Positions 36,191-45,532 of a stretch of DNA of 64,000 bases are shown here, piece after piece. The number at the start of each line of letters is the position of its first letter. Positions within the stretch are counted from its first letter, which is position 1. The position numbers and the translations under genes were made by a program. Under the pieces are notes generated by a model. It saw nothing but the letters and a program-made list of their open reading frames with translations. It searched no databases and had not been told where the DNA came from. The DNA is from Pseudoalteromonas luteoviolacea (GTDB taxonomy: Bacteria; Pseudomonadota; Gammaproteobacteria; Enterobacterales; Alteromonadaceae): the NCBI RefSeq assembly GCF_000814765.1, contig NZ_JWIC01000004.1, forward strand, positions 682,001 through 746,000, in the 5' to 3' direction.

Positions 36191-36856
36191 TTAACGGTAG
36201 TCTTCAGCGTCAAAATATAGATGTTTTAATGTACCGCAATTGACAAACTTATACATCAACTCAGAGCTTTTAGGTACGCGTTTTGATGTTTTAAATTTCT
36301 GCATGCAAGCGTTGGTTAAATCAACAAAAATAAGATGATTGAAACTCGGTGGTTGGGTTAATTTGTGGATGTAAATGCGTTCTGATTTGTTGATCTCAAT
36401 GCTGTCATATTCCTGCCACTGTGATGCTGGAGATAAGTCCTTTAGCTTCCGAGCATATAGTTTTTTGCTAAATACAATGGTGCGGTCACTATAGACTTTA
36501 AAGCCGTCGCGTTTGTAGTGTCCTTCATAGACGTCGGCGACAATATTGACCTCCTCTCCACGTTCTAGACGCTGCAAGTTAAATGGTTTTGGCTTGATGG
36601 TTATGAGGTCTGAGTCTCTAACTAGATTTAAAAAAGCGACGTCAGGGTTATCTATTTGATACACAATTTGAATATCGCTGGGTAACTTGTAAGAAGCAAA
36701 ATTTGTGGCATAAATTTTGGAACCGCGATTCATCAGTACCATACCATGTTCGCCTTGATAGGCTGGGTTCAACGGTGGGAGTTCTTTTTTTTCTTCTTCG
36801 GCAATGACGATAAAACTGCAAGTGTATATGAGGATGAACAGAAAGATTTTATTCAT
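36191..36856 (-). CDS. Secreted protein of unknown function
   Basis: A 221-residue protein with a signal peptide ('MNKIFLFILIYTCSFIVIAEEE', cleaved near residue 19). The ATG at 36856 is chosen because AAGGAAA lies upstream on the minus strand; a longer frame from 36934 adds 26 residues without a ribosome site. It contains 'GEHGMVLMNRGSKIYATNFASYKLP' and 'QIVYQIDNPDVAFLNLV', suggesting a conserved domain I cannot name, and two cysteines near the C-terminus. It lies 90 bases downstream of the GGDEF gene on the same strand. Confidence 0.7.
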   Translation of the reverse strand: MNKIFLFILIYTCSFIVIAEEEKKELPPLNPAYQGEHGMVLMNRGSKIYATNFASYKLPSDIQIVYQIDNPDVAFLNLVRDSDLITIKPKPFNLQRLERGEEVNIVADVYEGHYKRDGFKVYSDRTIVFSKKLYARKLKDLSPASQWQEYDSIEINKSERIYIHKLTQPPSFNHLIFVDLTNACMQKFKTSKRVPKSSELMYKFVNCGTLKHLYFDAEDYR

Positions 36857-36946
36857 GATATTTCCTTTGCGCTTTTGGCTTGGTGAGAGTATAGCAAGAG
36901 TTGGATTAAGTGCTATATCACAATGTGAGCGCATTTATCTAAATGA

Positions 36947-37984
36947 CTAAGCAGCTACATCTTCTATGCGATTATGGTTTAAATTATATAAGCATACCCT
37001 GTCTCTGCCTCGTTGCTTAGCAGCATATAGTGCTTTGTCAGCACAGTTCATCCATTTGGTTTGGGTAAGGTCGTTCGCAGTTGCACAAAGCCCTAAGCTC
37101 ACTGTGATGGGGCGGTTATCTAATAGAGCGAGTGTTTTGATGTTAGCTCTGAGCTTTTGAGCCACTTTTTCCGCGATTTTTAACTCCGTATTGGGTAATA
37201 ACACCACGAACTCTTCACCGCCCACACGAAAAAGCAAATCGGTTTCTCTGATCTGTGCGCGTATGTCAGATACGAGGTTGATCAGGACTTCATCCCCTTT
37301 GGCATGACCATATAAATCATTTATTTGCTTAAAGTGATCAACATCAATCATGATGAGTGTCGAGTCATTGTGGTAGTGAATTTTATTGGCTAACGCATCT
37401 TTTAAAAACAGGTTTAGTTGTCTTCGGTTAAGCGCGCCTGTGAGGGCATCTTTACTTGACTCTTCTTTTAATAAAGTGTGCAGCGCATCGATATGCTTGA
37501 GCAACAAGTGAACTGAGCAAGCGGTGAGCAGATAAGCGAAGAAAAACCTGAGTGCATCTGCCATATCATAATTCAAAAATACGTATGTGGTGGCGGTGAG
37601 TAATAACATGCAGTTGAAGAGGATGGATGGCACAAGAGGGAAGGCAAAGCTAATGATGATACTTACCGGGAATACCCAAAAGATTGTGCCAGCGCCCAGA
37701 GTAAATAGAGACAACGCGACACATGAAATCGCCAGAGCTGCAATAATGTACTCATGAATAGGCAAAGCGCGGCCTCTGATCAGTGCAAAAGCATCGACAA
37801 TAAATGCGCATACAAAAATCATAATGAGTGCGCCAAGTGCATGCTCACCTATAATCAGGTTTTTGATTGCTAAAGGGGTAAACACCGCCAGAATGATCAG
37901 GGATAAGAGTGGGAATACTTTACCCTTGCCATCAAAATAGGTGTTTAAACGCAGTGAATACTTGCTGTTATTTTTTACTGCCAC
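36947..37984 (-). CDS. Membrane-anchored diguanylate cyclase (GGDEF)
   Basis: A 345-residue protein with five to six membrane helices in residues 22-170 and a C-terminal GGDEF domain (about 180-340). The catalytic motif is GGEEF at 255-259, with an RxxD inhibitory-site motif (RETD) five residues upstream, so it should be active and product-inhibited. It would make cyclic-di-GMP in response to a membrane signal. The start is GTG 37984 with GAGAG upstream. It may be co-transcribed with the secreted protein at 36191. Confidence 0.9.
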   Translation of the reverse strand: MAVKNNSKYSLRLNTYFDGKGKVFPLLSLIILAVFTPLAIKNLIIGEHALGALIMIFVCAFIVDAFALIRGRALPIHEYIIAALAISCVALSLFTLGAGTIFWVFPVSIIISFAFPLVPSILFNCMLLLTATTYVFLNYDMADALRFFFAYLLTACSVHLLLKHIDALHTLLKEESSKDALTGALNRRQLNLFLKDALANKIHYHNDSTLIMIDVDHFKQINDLYGHAKGDEVLINLVSDIRAQIRETDLLFRVGGEEFVVLLPNTELKIAEKVAQKLRANIKTLALLDNRPITVSLGLCATANDLTQTKWMNCADKALYAAKQRGRDRVCLYNLNHNRIEDVAA

Positions 37985-38110
37985 GCGACATACTCTCTAC
38001 CATAAATTATGCACTGCCACCCTTATAAATATATATAATTTATTCTTACATTAAAGGTTTTTTGTGTTAATTATTTGATAACTCTTTGTGTCTTCATGAC
38101 ATGGTAAGTA

Positions 38111-38146
38111 CTTAGCTCAGTCTTGTGTCTCAATGATTGAGCTAAG
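38111..38146. other. Intergenic inverted repeat 1
   Basis: CTTAGCTCA (38111-38119) and TGAGCTAAG (38138-38146) pair perfectly over an 18-base loop in the 285-base gap between the GGDEF gene and ogt. No T-run follows on either strand. Confidence 0.6.
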
Positions 38147-38184
38147 TCAGTGTGTTGTATGCGTTTTGGCAGATGTTTGGTTAA

Positions 38185-38221
38185 TCCGCTGCGAAATCAC
38201 GACATGTACCGTGGCAGCGGA
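38185..38221. other. Intergenic nested stem-loop 2
   Basis: TCCGCTGC (38185-38192) pairs perfectly with GCAGCGGA (38214-38221), and within the loop CACG can pair with CGTG, giving a two-part stem. It lies 50 bases after the ogt stop on the minus strand, so it may protect or end that transcript, although no T-run is present. Confidence 0.6.
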
Positions 38222-38269
38222 GTGAATCATATACCTATTGGTTTGGAAAATGACTTAACGCCAAAATGA

Positions 38270-38800
38270 TTATTGTAAAAATTCGGTTTTTGCTTGGCGT
38301 TGGGAGGCCAGCTGTGCGAGGGCTTGAGCATTTGGTTTTTGATCTATTAAGCCTTCATGGGCTAACAGCCATTGCTTACGCAATACACCACCGGCATATC
38401 CGGTCATTTTACCGTTGGCACCAATTACTCTATGGCATGGCACTATCAGGGTGATTGGATTACGTCCATTCGCACCGCCAACTGCACGCACTGCTTTGGG
38501 GTTATTAAGCTGCTGGGCTAATTCTAAATAAGATAAACTCTGACCAAAGGGAATAGTTGTTAAAGCGTGCCACACTTGCTGTTGAAACGGGGTGCCTTGC
38601 CAGTCGAGATCGAGGTTAAACTGAGTGAGCTTATGCTCAAAGTAAGCGGATAGTTGCTGTTTACACTCTTGTAGTAAGGCATTGCTATGCACCTGTGATG
38701 TTTTCTCTCCACAAAATATTAGTTGGCGAATGCCGACATCAGATGCCTTTATCTCAATCAGCCCGAGTGGACTTTGAAAATAATCAGTGTACAAGCTCAT
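38270..38800 (-). CDS. ogt: Methylated-DNA-protein-cysteine methyltransferase (Ogt)
   Basis: A 176-residue suicide repair protein that moves O6-alkyl groups from guanine to its own cysteine. The active site 'PCHRVIG' gives Cys122, with the helix-turn-helix arginine region '[13 protein letters not shown]' before it. The ATG at 38800 is preferred because its sequence overlaps the stop of the upstream Ada-AlkA gene (ATGA) and GGAG lies before it; a frame start at 38839 would extend 13 residues into that gene. Together the two genes cover direct reversal and base excision of alkyl damage. Confidence 0.93.
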   Translation of the reverse strand: MSLYTDYFQSPLGLIEIKASDVGIRQLIFCGEKTSQVHSNALLQECKQQLSAYFEHKLTQFNLDLDWQGTPFQQQVWHALTTIPFGQSLSYLELAQQLNNPKAVRAVGGANGRNPITLIVPCHRVIGANGKMTGYAGGVLRKQWLLAHEGLIDQKPNAQALAQLASQRQAKTEFLQ

Positions 38801-40158
38801 AGTTGACTCCATAATTGAAAAGTGAGGTAGCTGCGCCAAGGGGAAAGCCGACTATCATCAAATTTTTGTTGTGCTTGAAGGGCTTTAATGACGCCAAGAT
38901 CAGAAGCTAAAAAAATATCAGGGTCGCTTTGCCCACGCATTTTGGCATAGGAAATTGTCCAAGGGCCAATTCCCTTGATAGGTAACCAGTCATCTGCATT
39001 GTCGGTCACATGATTTTGCGAAAAATGCTCAGCAAAACGGATCAGTGTTTGTCGGCGCGCAGTGGGCATTTTCAAAAAAGCTAAGTCACTACTAGCCATT
39101 GCGTGTGGCGTAGGGAAAAAAGCATGCTCTGCATTTTTCTCTCCCAGCGTTTGTACCAGTTGAGATACCAGTTTTTTTGCTGCTTGTACAGACACTTGTT
39201 GGCCAAGAATAGCGCGCACACCCGCTTCAAACAGCCCCCATATACCAGGCAAGCGCAGCCCTGTTACTAAAGTGAATTCATTGGGTAATGCCTGTTTTAA
39301 ATCCTCTTCAATTTGGCTTAAATCAGCATCTAAATCTAAAATACGACGAATATTATTTACCACCGGCTTGAGATGCTTAATGTCGTCAATTTCTATATCC
39401 ACTTCAAAACAGTGCTTTTTGCTCACGTGCTTGGCGGTGAATTGCCCTTTGCAACCGTGCCAAATAAACGTGCGACCATAACTGTCATCCGTTGTCCACT
39501 CAAGACCGTCAACAAGTCGTTTGGCTAAAAACTGTTGCATGTGTTGCCAATTAAAAGGTGGCCGAAAATATAGTGTTAAAGTAATTCTTGAGTTGGTATG
39601 GCCTTGTTGTTTGCGCATTTGCGTCGGTGTTAGCTGTAACTGACTTTTAAAGCAGTCATTGAAGCGACGTATGCTCTCGAACCCGCTTGCTAAAGCAACT
39701 TCTGTGATAGGAAGTTGAGTTTGATGAAGTAACCTTTTGGCGAACAGGCACTGTTGGTAAAGTGCGTAAGCCTTTGGTGACACCCCAAGGTGCTGACGAA
39801 ATAACTTGCGGACATATCGATCACTGACCCCCAGCCGGCTCGCCATTTGAGGTAAAGAACCGTGTTGTAGTGCCCCTTGGTCAATTAAGCTAAGCGCTCT
39901 GTCCAATGTTGTGCCAACCCCTTTCCATGGTGCTGAGCCTGGTGCACTGTCTGGCCTGCATCGTAAACATGGACGAAACCCTGCATGCGCCGCAGACATC
40001 GCTGAGCTAAAATATCTGACGTTTTCTTCTTTAGGCGGGTGCACAGGACAGGTTGTACGGCAGTATATGCCGGTGGTTTTTACCGCAATAAAAAACTTAC
40101 CATCAAAGCGTGGATCTCGTGAATAGCGTGCTTTTTTACAGACTTCTACATCTAACAT
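38797..40158 (-). CDS. alkA: Ada-AlkA fusion: methyl-phosphotriester sensor, AraC-type HTH and 3-methyladenine DNA glycosylase
   Basis: A 453-residue protein combining three parts. Residues 1-80 are an Ada zinc domain with Cys33, Cys37, Cys64 and Cys67 ('YCRTTCP', 'CLRCRP'); residues 85-190 are an AraC-type DNA-binding domain; residues 195-453 are an AlkA-like DNA glycosylase with the helix-hairpin-helix '[18 protein letters not shown]' and the catalytic aspartate at about 420 ('FLASDLG'). It can in principle sense methyl phosphotriesters, activate its own operon and excise alkylated bases. The ATG at 40158 follows AGGA; a TTG codon precedes it. Such Ada-AlkA proteins are known in proteobacteria and actinobacteria. 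Confidence 0.92.
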   Translation of the reverse strand: MLDVEVCKKARYSRDPRFDGKFFIAVKTTGIYCRTTCPVHPPKEENVRYFSSAMSAAHAGFRPCLRCRPDSAPGSAPWKGVGTTLDRALSLIDQGALQHGSLPQMASRLGVSDRYVRKLFRQHLGVSPKAYALYQQCLFAKRLLHQTQLPITEVALASGFESIRRFNDCFKSQLQLTPTQMRKQQGHTNSRITLTLYFRPPFNWQHMQQFLAKRLVDGLEWTTDDSYGRTFIWHGCKGQFTAKHVSKKHCFEVDIEIDDIKHLKPVVNNIRRILDLDADLSQIEEDLKQALPNEFTLVTGLRLPGIWGLFEAGVRAILGQQVSVQAAKKLVSQLVQTLGEKNAEHAFFPTPHAMASSDLAFLKMPTARRQTLIRFAEHFSQNHVTDNADDWLPIKGIGPWTISYAKMRGQSDPDIFLASDLGVIKALQAQQKFDDSRLSPWRSYLTFQLWSQL

Positions 40159-40252
40159 CAAACCAGTCCTTCTTCGTTAATGGGGTAAGTATATGCGAAT
40201 TATCGCAGGTTACTGGCCAGTTTCGGAACTCACTGTTGATGGTAATTAGAGC

Positions 40253-40288
40253 AGAGTCACACAAGGGCAGCCGCCAATATGTGACTCT
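40253..40288. terminator. Possible terminator or operator between nadV and the ada-alkA gene
   Basis: AGAGTCAC (40253-40260) pairs perfectly with GTGACTCT (40281-40288) over a 20-base loop, 9 bases beyond the nadV stop on the minus strand. No T-run follows, so termination is uncertain. Confidence 0.4.
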
Positions 40289-40296
40289 GAGTCTGA

Positions 40297-41670
40297 TTAG
40301 CTAATATTTGCTTTGATGTCATCAAAGCTGTACTCAATTAATAATTCCCCGTTTTTGAATACGGTTTTCAGTAAGTTTTTTCGATTGCCCAAATCACTTT
40401 CGCGAATGGTTTTAACCCCTTTAACCGTATCGTGGATCACGGCAAGACGGCCTTTTTTACTGCGTTTACCGTGATCGGTAATGGGGTCTTTAAAGACATC
40501 ATGCCATAGGCCCTTCACTTTGACGGCACTGGCTTTCATTGCAAACTGCATGGTGTCTCTATCGAGTTTTTGCAGCAGCGCCCCCCCCATGCCAAACGCA
40601 ATATTTTCTGCGCTTTGTTGCTTGGTTTTCATGGTGTGGAGAATTTCACGAATGCTGTTTTCTGCAATGCCATCCCCTTGGATCACGCGAACGCAATCGG
40701 GTAACACACGATAGCCTTTGCTATTAATACGGTAGCCGAATTTTGTCATCAGTTTGTCGATGGTTTTGGTGACCACTTCGACAGGCTCGCCGCTGTCTGG
40801 GCGGATCACTAAAGTACCGCCTGTTTGCTCTACTTGTTCTTTCAGCTCCTCGCCCCAAATATTATCAATAGCGTGCCACAGATCGTATGAGTCACTCACC
40901 ACCGCAACGAGTTTGCCTGGGCCTGAAAATTGCTTGAGCATATTCTCATAGGCCGCTTTTTCGCCGTTTTTACCCCACGCAGTAATGGTGCTGTGTTCTG
41001 CTGCAGGAATTGAAAATCCAGGCATGGTTGCGCCATAAAAACGTCTTGCAGCGACGACGGCACTGAGCGTATCGGTGCCCATAAAATTGAGTAGATGTGC
41101 AGCCCCGCCCACAGCTGCAGCTTCCTCAGTGGTCGCGCCACGTGCGCCAAAGTCATGTAACTTAAATTCAAGCCCATCAAGTGACTCAGCAGTCTCTGCC
41201 ATATACTGTCGAATAATGCGCTTACAGTGGTAAGATACCGTCGCAACTGTGGTTGGGTACCAAATTGCGCGCAATAGGGCGGTTTCAACATAACTGGTTA
41301 GCCATGCGCATTTGGGGTCGGTATTGATTACTTGGACCAATGCGTTACTGATGGGCACGACAGACCCCTCAGGTAATGCCTGAATTTTGATAGGCAGCAT
41401 ACCTTGGTGTTTGTCGACAATATGTCGCCAACCTGCCTCATGAAACGGTACACCATGCGCTTCTAAAATCATTTTTGCTTCATCTACATCTTGATGAGTC
41501 AGCGGTGTGGTAAGGTACTGTTTAATGAACATCTGCAAACCAAAAAACAGGGCTTTATCATATTGTCCGCCGCGAGGCTCGATGTAACTAGATACCTGGC
41601 TGGTGCCTTCTGGATACTGTTTGAAGTGTGAAGCTTTATAGCTATCTGCGTTAAGTATAATATTGGTCAT
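40297..41670 (-). CDS. nadV: Nicotinamide phosphoribosyltransferase (NadV)
   Basis: A 457-residue NAMPT-type enzyme that makes nicotinamide mononucleotide from nicotinamide and PRPP. Typical stretches are 'LNADSYKASHFKQYPEG', 'KLHDFGARGATTEEAA', 'PGFSIPAAEHSTI' and 'LVIRPDSGEPV', covering the nicotinamide and phosphoribosyl sites. The ATG at 41670 has a perfect AGGAGGA upstream, so an earlier in-frame start at 41727 is rejected. It follows the NMN adenylyltransferase-Nudix gene on the same strand with a short gap, forming a two-gene NAD salvage operon that bypasses deamidation. Confidence 0.95.
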   Translation of the reverse strand: MTNIILNADSYKASHFKQYPEGTSQVSSYIEPRGGQYDKALFFGLQMFIKQYLTTPLTHQDVDEAKMILEAHGVPFHEAGWRHIVDKHQGMLPIKIQALPEGSVVPISNALVQVINTDPKCAWLTSYVETALLRAIWYPTTVATVSYHCKRIIRQYMAETAESLDGLEFKLHDFGARGATTEEAAAVGGAAHLLNFMGTDTLSAVVAARRFYGATMPGFSIPAAEHSTITAWGKNGEKAAYENMLKQFSGPGKLVAVVSDSYDLWHAIDNIWGEELKEQVEQTGGTLVIRPDSGEPVEVVTKTIDKLMTKFGYRINSKGYRVLPDCVRVIQGDGIAENSIREILHTMKTKQQSAENIAFGMGGALLQKLDRDTMQFAMKASAVKVKGLWHDVFKDPITDHGKRSKKGRLAVIHDTVKGVKTIRESDLGNRKNLLKTVFKNGELLIEYSFDDIKANIS

Positions 41671-41727
41671 GATGGAGTTCCTCCTATCTATTTGCCGACT
41701 GGGTCTATCCCAATCCGCATTTGGCAT

Positions 41728-42789
41728 TTACATGCCTGTTAATTCTTGAATGATAAAGTAATGGTCTTCAAATAATTTACTCGGTTCTAACTCTGCTAGC
41801 GGCACCCACATAGCGTGTTTAGCGTCGTCCCCACCTTTGACTTTGGGCAGTAATTTATTCGGCGCCAAATCAAAATAAAATGCATGAGTTATGGTGCGTC
41901 CTCGCGCAGATCTGTTTGGATCATCAAAGACTTGTTGTTGCTTAATCGACCCCATTAAGACCGGCGCTGGCACTTTTAATTTGGTTTCTTCTCTAAGTTC
42001 TCTCAAGCAGGCGTCTATGAGTTTTTCTCTGCCATCAACAAAACCACCGGGCAATGCCCAAAGGCCTTTTCCTGGACGTGCTTTTCGCTCAATTAATAGT
42101 ACATGGCCACTTTGTACAACCACCGCATCGACGGTCACAAATGTCGGCGGGTAAGGCGCGTTTTGCCAAGCTAGGCGATACTTTTCGATGAAGTCATGTT
42201 CACTTTGAATGGCGTGATAATCATCGGTTTTCATAAACTTATCCAACGTAGCACGGACAAAAGGTGGCAATACCTGAGCATCTTGAGAAGTTAAAAAATC
42301 TTCACCTTGAGATGAAAAAAGTTGCTTTCGAAGTGGCGTGGCAGAGATAGACTGATAGTTTGCTACTGGCACAGATCCCCATTGAGGAAATAAGTTTAAG
42401 TAGTAAGAAGACTGATCTTTACTATGGCCAATTAAGCCTACGTGAGGTGTTTTGTGTGGTACTTTATGTTGCGCGGTAATGATACCATTCACGGTTGTTT
42501 GTACATTGCGGACCCAAGCATCGTCGTTATAGACTGTATCCATTAGAGGAGCAATGTGAATGCGGTTGTTTTCTTCAGCAGTAAGTGTCCCGCGGATCAT
42601 TAACTCTCTCTCTGAGCTTGTCCATGGATTTCTAACTGTTCTTGGTTGGTGGGCCGAGCCACACAAAATGATGATATGTTCAGCACGTTTTAACCCTTCT
42701 TTGATCACAGCTAAGTGACCTTGATGAAAAGGTTGAAAACGGCCAATAAATACGAGAAAGTCGTACTTTTGATCGTGTTGTCGTGTCAT
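41728..42789 (-). CDS. nadM: Bifunctional NMN adenylyltransferase / Nudix hydrolase
   Basis: A 353-residue fusion. The N-terminal half (about 8-185) is a nucleotidyltransferase with 'GRFQPFHQGH' (HxGH) and 'SISATPLR' (ISSTxxR variant), which makes NAD from NMN and ATP. The C-terminal half (about 210-350) is a Nudix domain with 'GGFVDGREKLIDACLRELREETKL', where the late glycine of the Nudix box is Lys; the catalytic glutamates are kept. Relatives hydrolyse ADP-ribose. AAGGGG lies before the ATG. Pairing with nadV gives nicotinamide to NAD in two steps. Confidence 0.92.
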   Translation of the reverse strand: MTRQHDQKYDFLVFIGRFQPFHQGHLAVIKEGLKRAEHIIILCGSAHQPRTVRNPWTSSERELMIRGTLTAEENNRIHIAPLMDTVYNDDAWVRNVQTTVNGIITAQHKVPHKTPHVGLIGHSKDQSSYYLNLFPQWGSVPVANYQSISATPLRKQLFSSQGEDFLTSQDAQVLPPFVRATLDKFMKTDDYHAIQSEHDFIEKYRLAWQNAPYPPTFVTVDAVVVQSGHVLLIERKARPGKGLWALPGGFVDGREKLIDACLRELREETKLKVPAPVLMGSIKQQQVFDDPNRSARGRTITHAFYFDLAPNKLLPKVKGGDDAKHAMWVPLAELEPSKLFEDHYFIIQELTGM

Positions 42790-42850
42790 TGCAGCAAACC
42801 CCTTGCTGTTATTGTAAAACGCGATGCAGGTCTATCCCGCTTACGTTGTG

Positions 42851-42877
42851 GCTATCGAATGGTTCCCAATCGATAGC
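42851..42877. promoter_or_regulatory. Inverted repeat upstream of the NAD salvage operon
   Basis: GCTATCGA (42851-42858) and TCGATAGC (42870-42877) are perfect inverted repeats separated by 11 bases. The site is 62 bases before the nadM start and 29 bases after the stop of the preceding minus-strand gene. It may be an operator for a salvage repressor or a terminator stem; there is no T-run. Confidence 0.5.
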
Positions 42878-42905
42878 GCTACAATGACACAACCGCGTTT
42901 AAATT

Positions 42906-43352
42906 TCAAACATGAATGTTGACTAAGTGCGCATCATCGGACAAACCAAATTGAGATTTTAAGTCAGATAATAGCGTTTGCTTTTGCTCATCACTTAATG
43001 TGTTGGTGTCTTGATCCGCCAAAGCGTCACTTAAATAGTCCACAACTTGATTTAAATCTACTTCTAAAGCGGGTTTGTCTTTTGGCGGCCTCGCTGGCGC
43101 ACCAGCGAGTTCGCCGACTGTTTTGGCATCAAAGCCCAATTCAGACATTTGCTCTGCGAGTGCTTTTGATGGTTTAATTCCCGCTTCGCTGAAGCTATTA
43201 ACAATGCTTTGCGCATCGGCTTCTGACAAGTTATCTGCGTCAAACTGCGCCAGCGTCTCTTTAATGGTATTGGTTTGTTGCTCAGATAAAGTGGGTTGAG
43301 GGCGATTTGATTGCGCAGTTTGTGTGTATGATTGCGTAGCTGGTGTGATCAT
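42906..43352 (-). CDS. Hypothetical acidic protein
   Basis: A 148-residue acidic, helix-rich protein without signal peptide. The ATG at 43352 has GGAGG upstream; an in-frame start ten codons earlier lacks a site. Two related stretches, 'LSEADAQSIVNSFSEAGIKP' near the middle and 'LSDEQKQTLLSDLKSQFGLS' near the end, suggest repeated small helical units, with a Pro-rich linker 'GAPARPPKDKP' between them. No known family recognised. It is followed by the inverted repeat and the NAD salvage genes. Confidence 0.6.
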   Translation of the reverse strand: MITPATQSYTQTAQSNRPQPTLSEQQTNTIKETLAQFDADNLSEADAQSIVNSFSEAGIKPSKALAEQMSELGFDAKTVGELAGAPARPPKDKPALEVDLNQVVDYLSDALADQDTNTLSDEQKQTLLSDLKSQFGLSDDAHLVNIHV

Positions 43353-43464
43353 GGGCCATAGCCTCCATAAAAATGAACCCATCTAGTTTGAACACTAATT
43401 GCGCAAATAATGTGAAAGCTGCATTTTGCGGTTGTGACATAGGTGCTGAACTGATTTATAAATC

Positions 43465-44883
43465 TCATTCAAGCACGGTATTTTTTGGTGTTTGGGACGC
43501 TTTGTTCTTAGGGGAGTCCGTATGTCTTTCTGGCTCAATGTACTGGAGTTCACCGAGTTCATAAGGGACCTGTAAATCGAGATTAAATTCATAAATCTTT
43601 TGTAACTGCTGTTGTACAAAGTTTTGCTTGATAATATCTAGGTTGGCATTGGTCCACAGCTCAATGGAATCTGAGCGTAGGAATTTATCTGGCCGCGACT
43701 CTAAATCGTGTAAAAGTTGCTGCCAAATTTCTCCATGCATAGCGGCAGGCTCATTGAAGGTGAGTGCTACAACGTCATTCATCCAGCCCATCCCATTACT
43801 CTCATACGCTTTTAAGACGTTTTTATATAAAGCTCTGCGGTCGCTTTCACTGGTATCTTGATCATGGTGTACAACAAATTCACCATCATCATTCATAAAG
43901 TACTGAGTATGTGCCCATTTATCTGTTTGCTGTCCAAGCATGGCGAAAATATTCTGCGTGTTGGACTTATCGACCTCTTGTAACAGGGCAAAAAAGTGTT
44001 GATGCTCAAATGGTTTCATGGTGATGGCCATATCAATCATTCCGGCATTTGTTGCGAAGTCACCTTGGCTAATATGCTGATTAAATTCTAATAATTGGCC
44101 ATCAGGCATTTTGTTGTTATCGAGCAATTTGATGTATTGCATCAGGTGTGAGGAGTAATCGTTTAACTCCATCCACCCGGAGTCTTCAAAAGAAGCGTAT
44201 TCCACTCGCAGCAATGGGTTTTCAATGCCATCTTCGTTTAGCAGTCCCTCAGGTGTAAAAGGGGCTGCTCTATCATGTACTTTATTTTGTTGAGTAAGGT
44301 GAGTCAGCGCATTCAGCGAACTACTGAGCACATCATCTGATAATGTGCTTAATGTCGAGATGATTGTTTCACTGTTATCGCTGATTAAATTCGTTTTTTC
44401 ATTATAACGCGGTGCTGATGTCAGGATTTCAGCCAGCTTTTCCAGTTCATCGTCATTTAACCGCTGGCTCAGCTCAAGTAATTCCTTGGTGGGTTTTATA
44501 AATGTAAATCTAATTTGTCCGTCTGCTGACAGCCTGTCTTTTTGTGCTAGGAAAGCGTCAATATCACTTTGCTCAGTAAGCTCCCCATATTGAAATTTAT
44601 TTTCCTCATCATGATCAGCTTGAATTCGGTATAGGCTGAAATAGCCAAAAGAAACTAGGTTCGGTATTGCTTTGGTGAAGATATTATCCTTGAAACTGTT
44701 CAAAAAGTCGTGGTCTGGTTGAGTCGTTGTTAGTGACACACGGTAATCGCCACCACTGGGCAGAGTAGTTGATTGATATGTTGATTCTGCCTTTTTGATC
44801 GCCGAATGGAGTGGTTTGCTTTTACCATGATGCAAATAGTCGAGGGTAGTACCTGTTACTGTTTTTGCCAATCTATCAATCAT
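43465..44883 (-). CDS. Hypothetical cytoplasmic protein (472 residues)
   Basis: A 472-residue protein without signal peptide or membrane helix, acidic and mainly helical, with no motif I recognise. The ATG at 44883 is preceded by AAGGAT at good distance; a GTG one codon earlier is possible. The last 20 residues are basic and Pro/Lys-rich. It lies on the same strand as the hypothetical gene at 42906, 110 bases upstream of it, so the two could be co-expressed. Function unknown. Confidence 0.65.
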   Translation of the reverse strand: MIDRLAKTVTGTTLDYLHHGKSKPLHSAIKKAESTYQSTTLPSGGDYRVSLTTTQPDHDFLNSFKDNIFTKAIPNLVSFGYFSLYRIQADHDEENKFQYGELTEQSDIDAFLAQKDRLSADGQIRFTFIKPTKELLELSQRLNDDELEKLAEILTSAPRYNEKTNLISDNSETIISTLSTLSDDVLSSSLNALTHLTQQNKVHDRAAPFTPEGLLNEDGIENPLLRVEYASFEDSGWMELNDYSSHLMQYIKLLDNNKMPDGQLLEFNQHISQGDFATNAGMIDMAITMKPFEHQHFFALLQEVDKSNTQNIFAMLGQQTDKWAHTQYFMNDDGEFVVHHDQDTSESDRRALYKNVLKAYESNGMGWMNDVVALTFNEPAAMHGEIWQQLLHDLESRPDKFLRSDSIELWTNANLDIIKQNFVQQQLQKIYEFNLDLQVPYELGELQYIEPERHTDSPKNKASQTPKNTVLE

Positions 44884-44987
44884 CACCTTATCCTTAGCAT
44901 CTGATTTATTAGTTTACTTGTCGGCTAAATCGGTCATTTCTTTAGGGGGGGGTGTTTAGAGTATGAACAATGCCGTGTCGCATCTAA

Positions 44988-45383
44988 TCAGTTAGCGCAC
45001 GACTTTACGCTGCCTTGATGACGATGTGCGAGGAATATGCGTAAAGACATAAACGTTGCAATGCCTGCGATCGCCGCGCAAAGAAGGTGGTGTAACACCA
45101 AATGACTGACTATAAATGTCGGAATATCTTCAATACCATCGATGAAAAACGCTTTAACGATTAATCCAATATATGCACTTAAATGGCCGAACAACGCTAT
45201 CTTGTATACACGTTTAAATTGCTTTTTAGATACTTCTGGGATGCCTAAAGGCGCAAACTTCAAAATTAAGATGGCAAGCATTGCGACTGAGATACTAATA
45301 ATACCTAAACCCAGCAATGAAGTTTTGATCAGCGCAATGACCAGAATATATCCGAATAACATCTGTAAACCACTTTTAATCAA
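44988..45383 (-). CDS. Small polytopic membrane protein, unknown function
   Basis: A 131-residue protein with four predicted membrane helices (about 5-22, 25-42, 62-80 and 88-115), a basic loop 'SKKQFKRVYK' and a His-rich segment 'SHLVLHHLLC' in the last helix region. The spacing of helices resembles small integral membrane proteins found widely in gammaproteobacteria; I cannot name the family. It is on the same strand as the hypothetical gene at 43465, 100 bases upstream of it. Confidence 0.65.
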   Translation of the reverse strand: MIKSGLQMLFGYILVIALIKTSLLGLGIISISVAMLAILILKFAPLGIPEVSKKQFKRVYKIALFGHLSAYIGLIVKAFFIDGIEDIPTFIVSHLVLHHLLCAAIAGIATFMSLRIFLAHRHQGSVKSCAN

Positions 45384-45532
45384 TGACAGAGCGATGCTAT
45401 GACAGAGCTGTTTTAATTGTCTATCTGAATTGCTTTGCGAGGTTATCAGTTTTTATTTGTTGATCATATTGACTCAGTACACTGAAGGATACATAGTAGT
45501 CGTTCTACTTCACAGGATAATAAGAAATAACC

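Noticed and set aside
38185..38221. Integron attC-like site
   Set aside because: The stem lacks the conserved GTTRRRY ends and no integrase or cassette structure is near.
43075..43299. Plus-strand frame within the acidic hypothetical gene
   Set aside because: Antisense to a frame with a good GGAGG ribosome site; no independent support.
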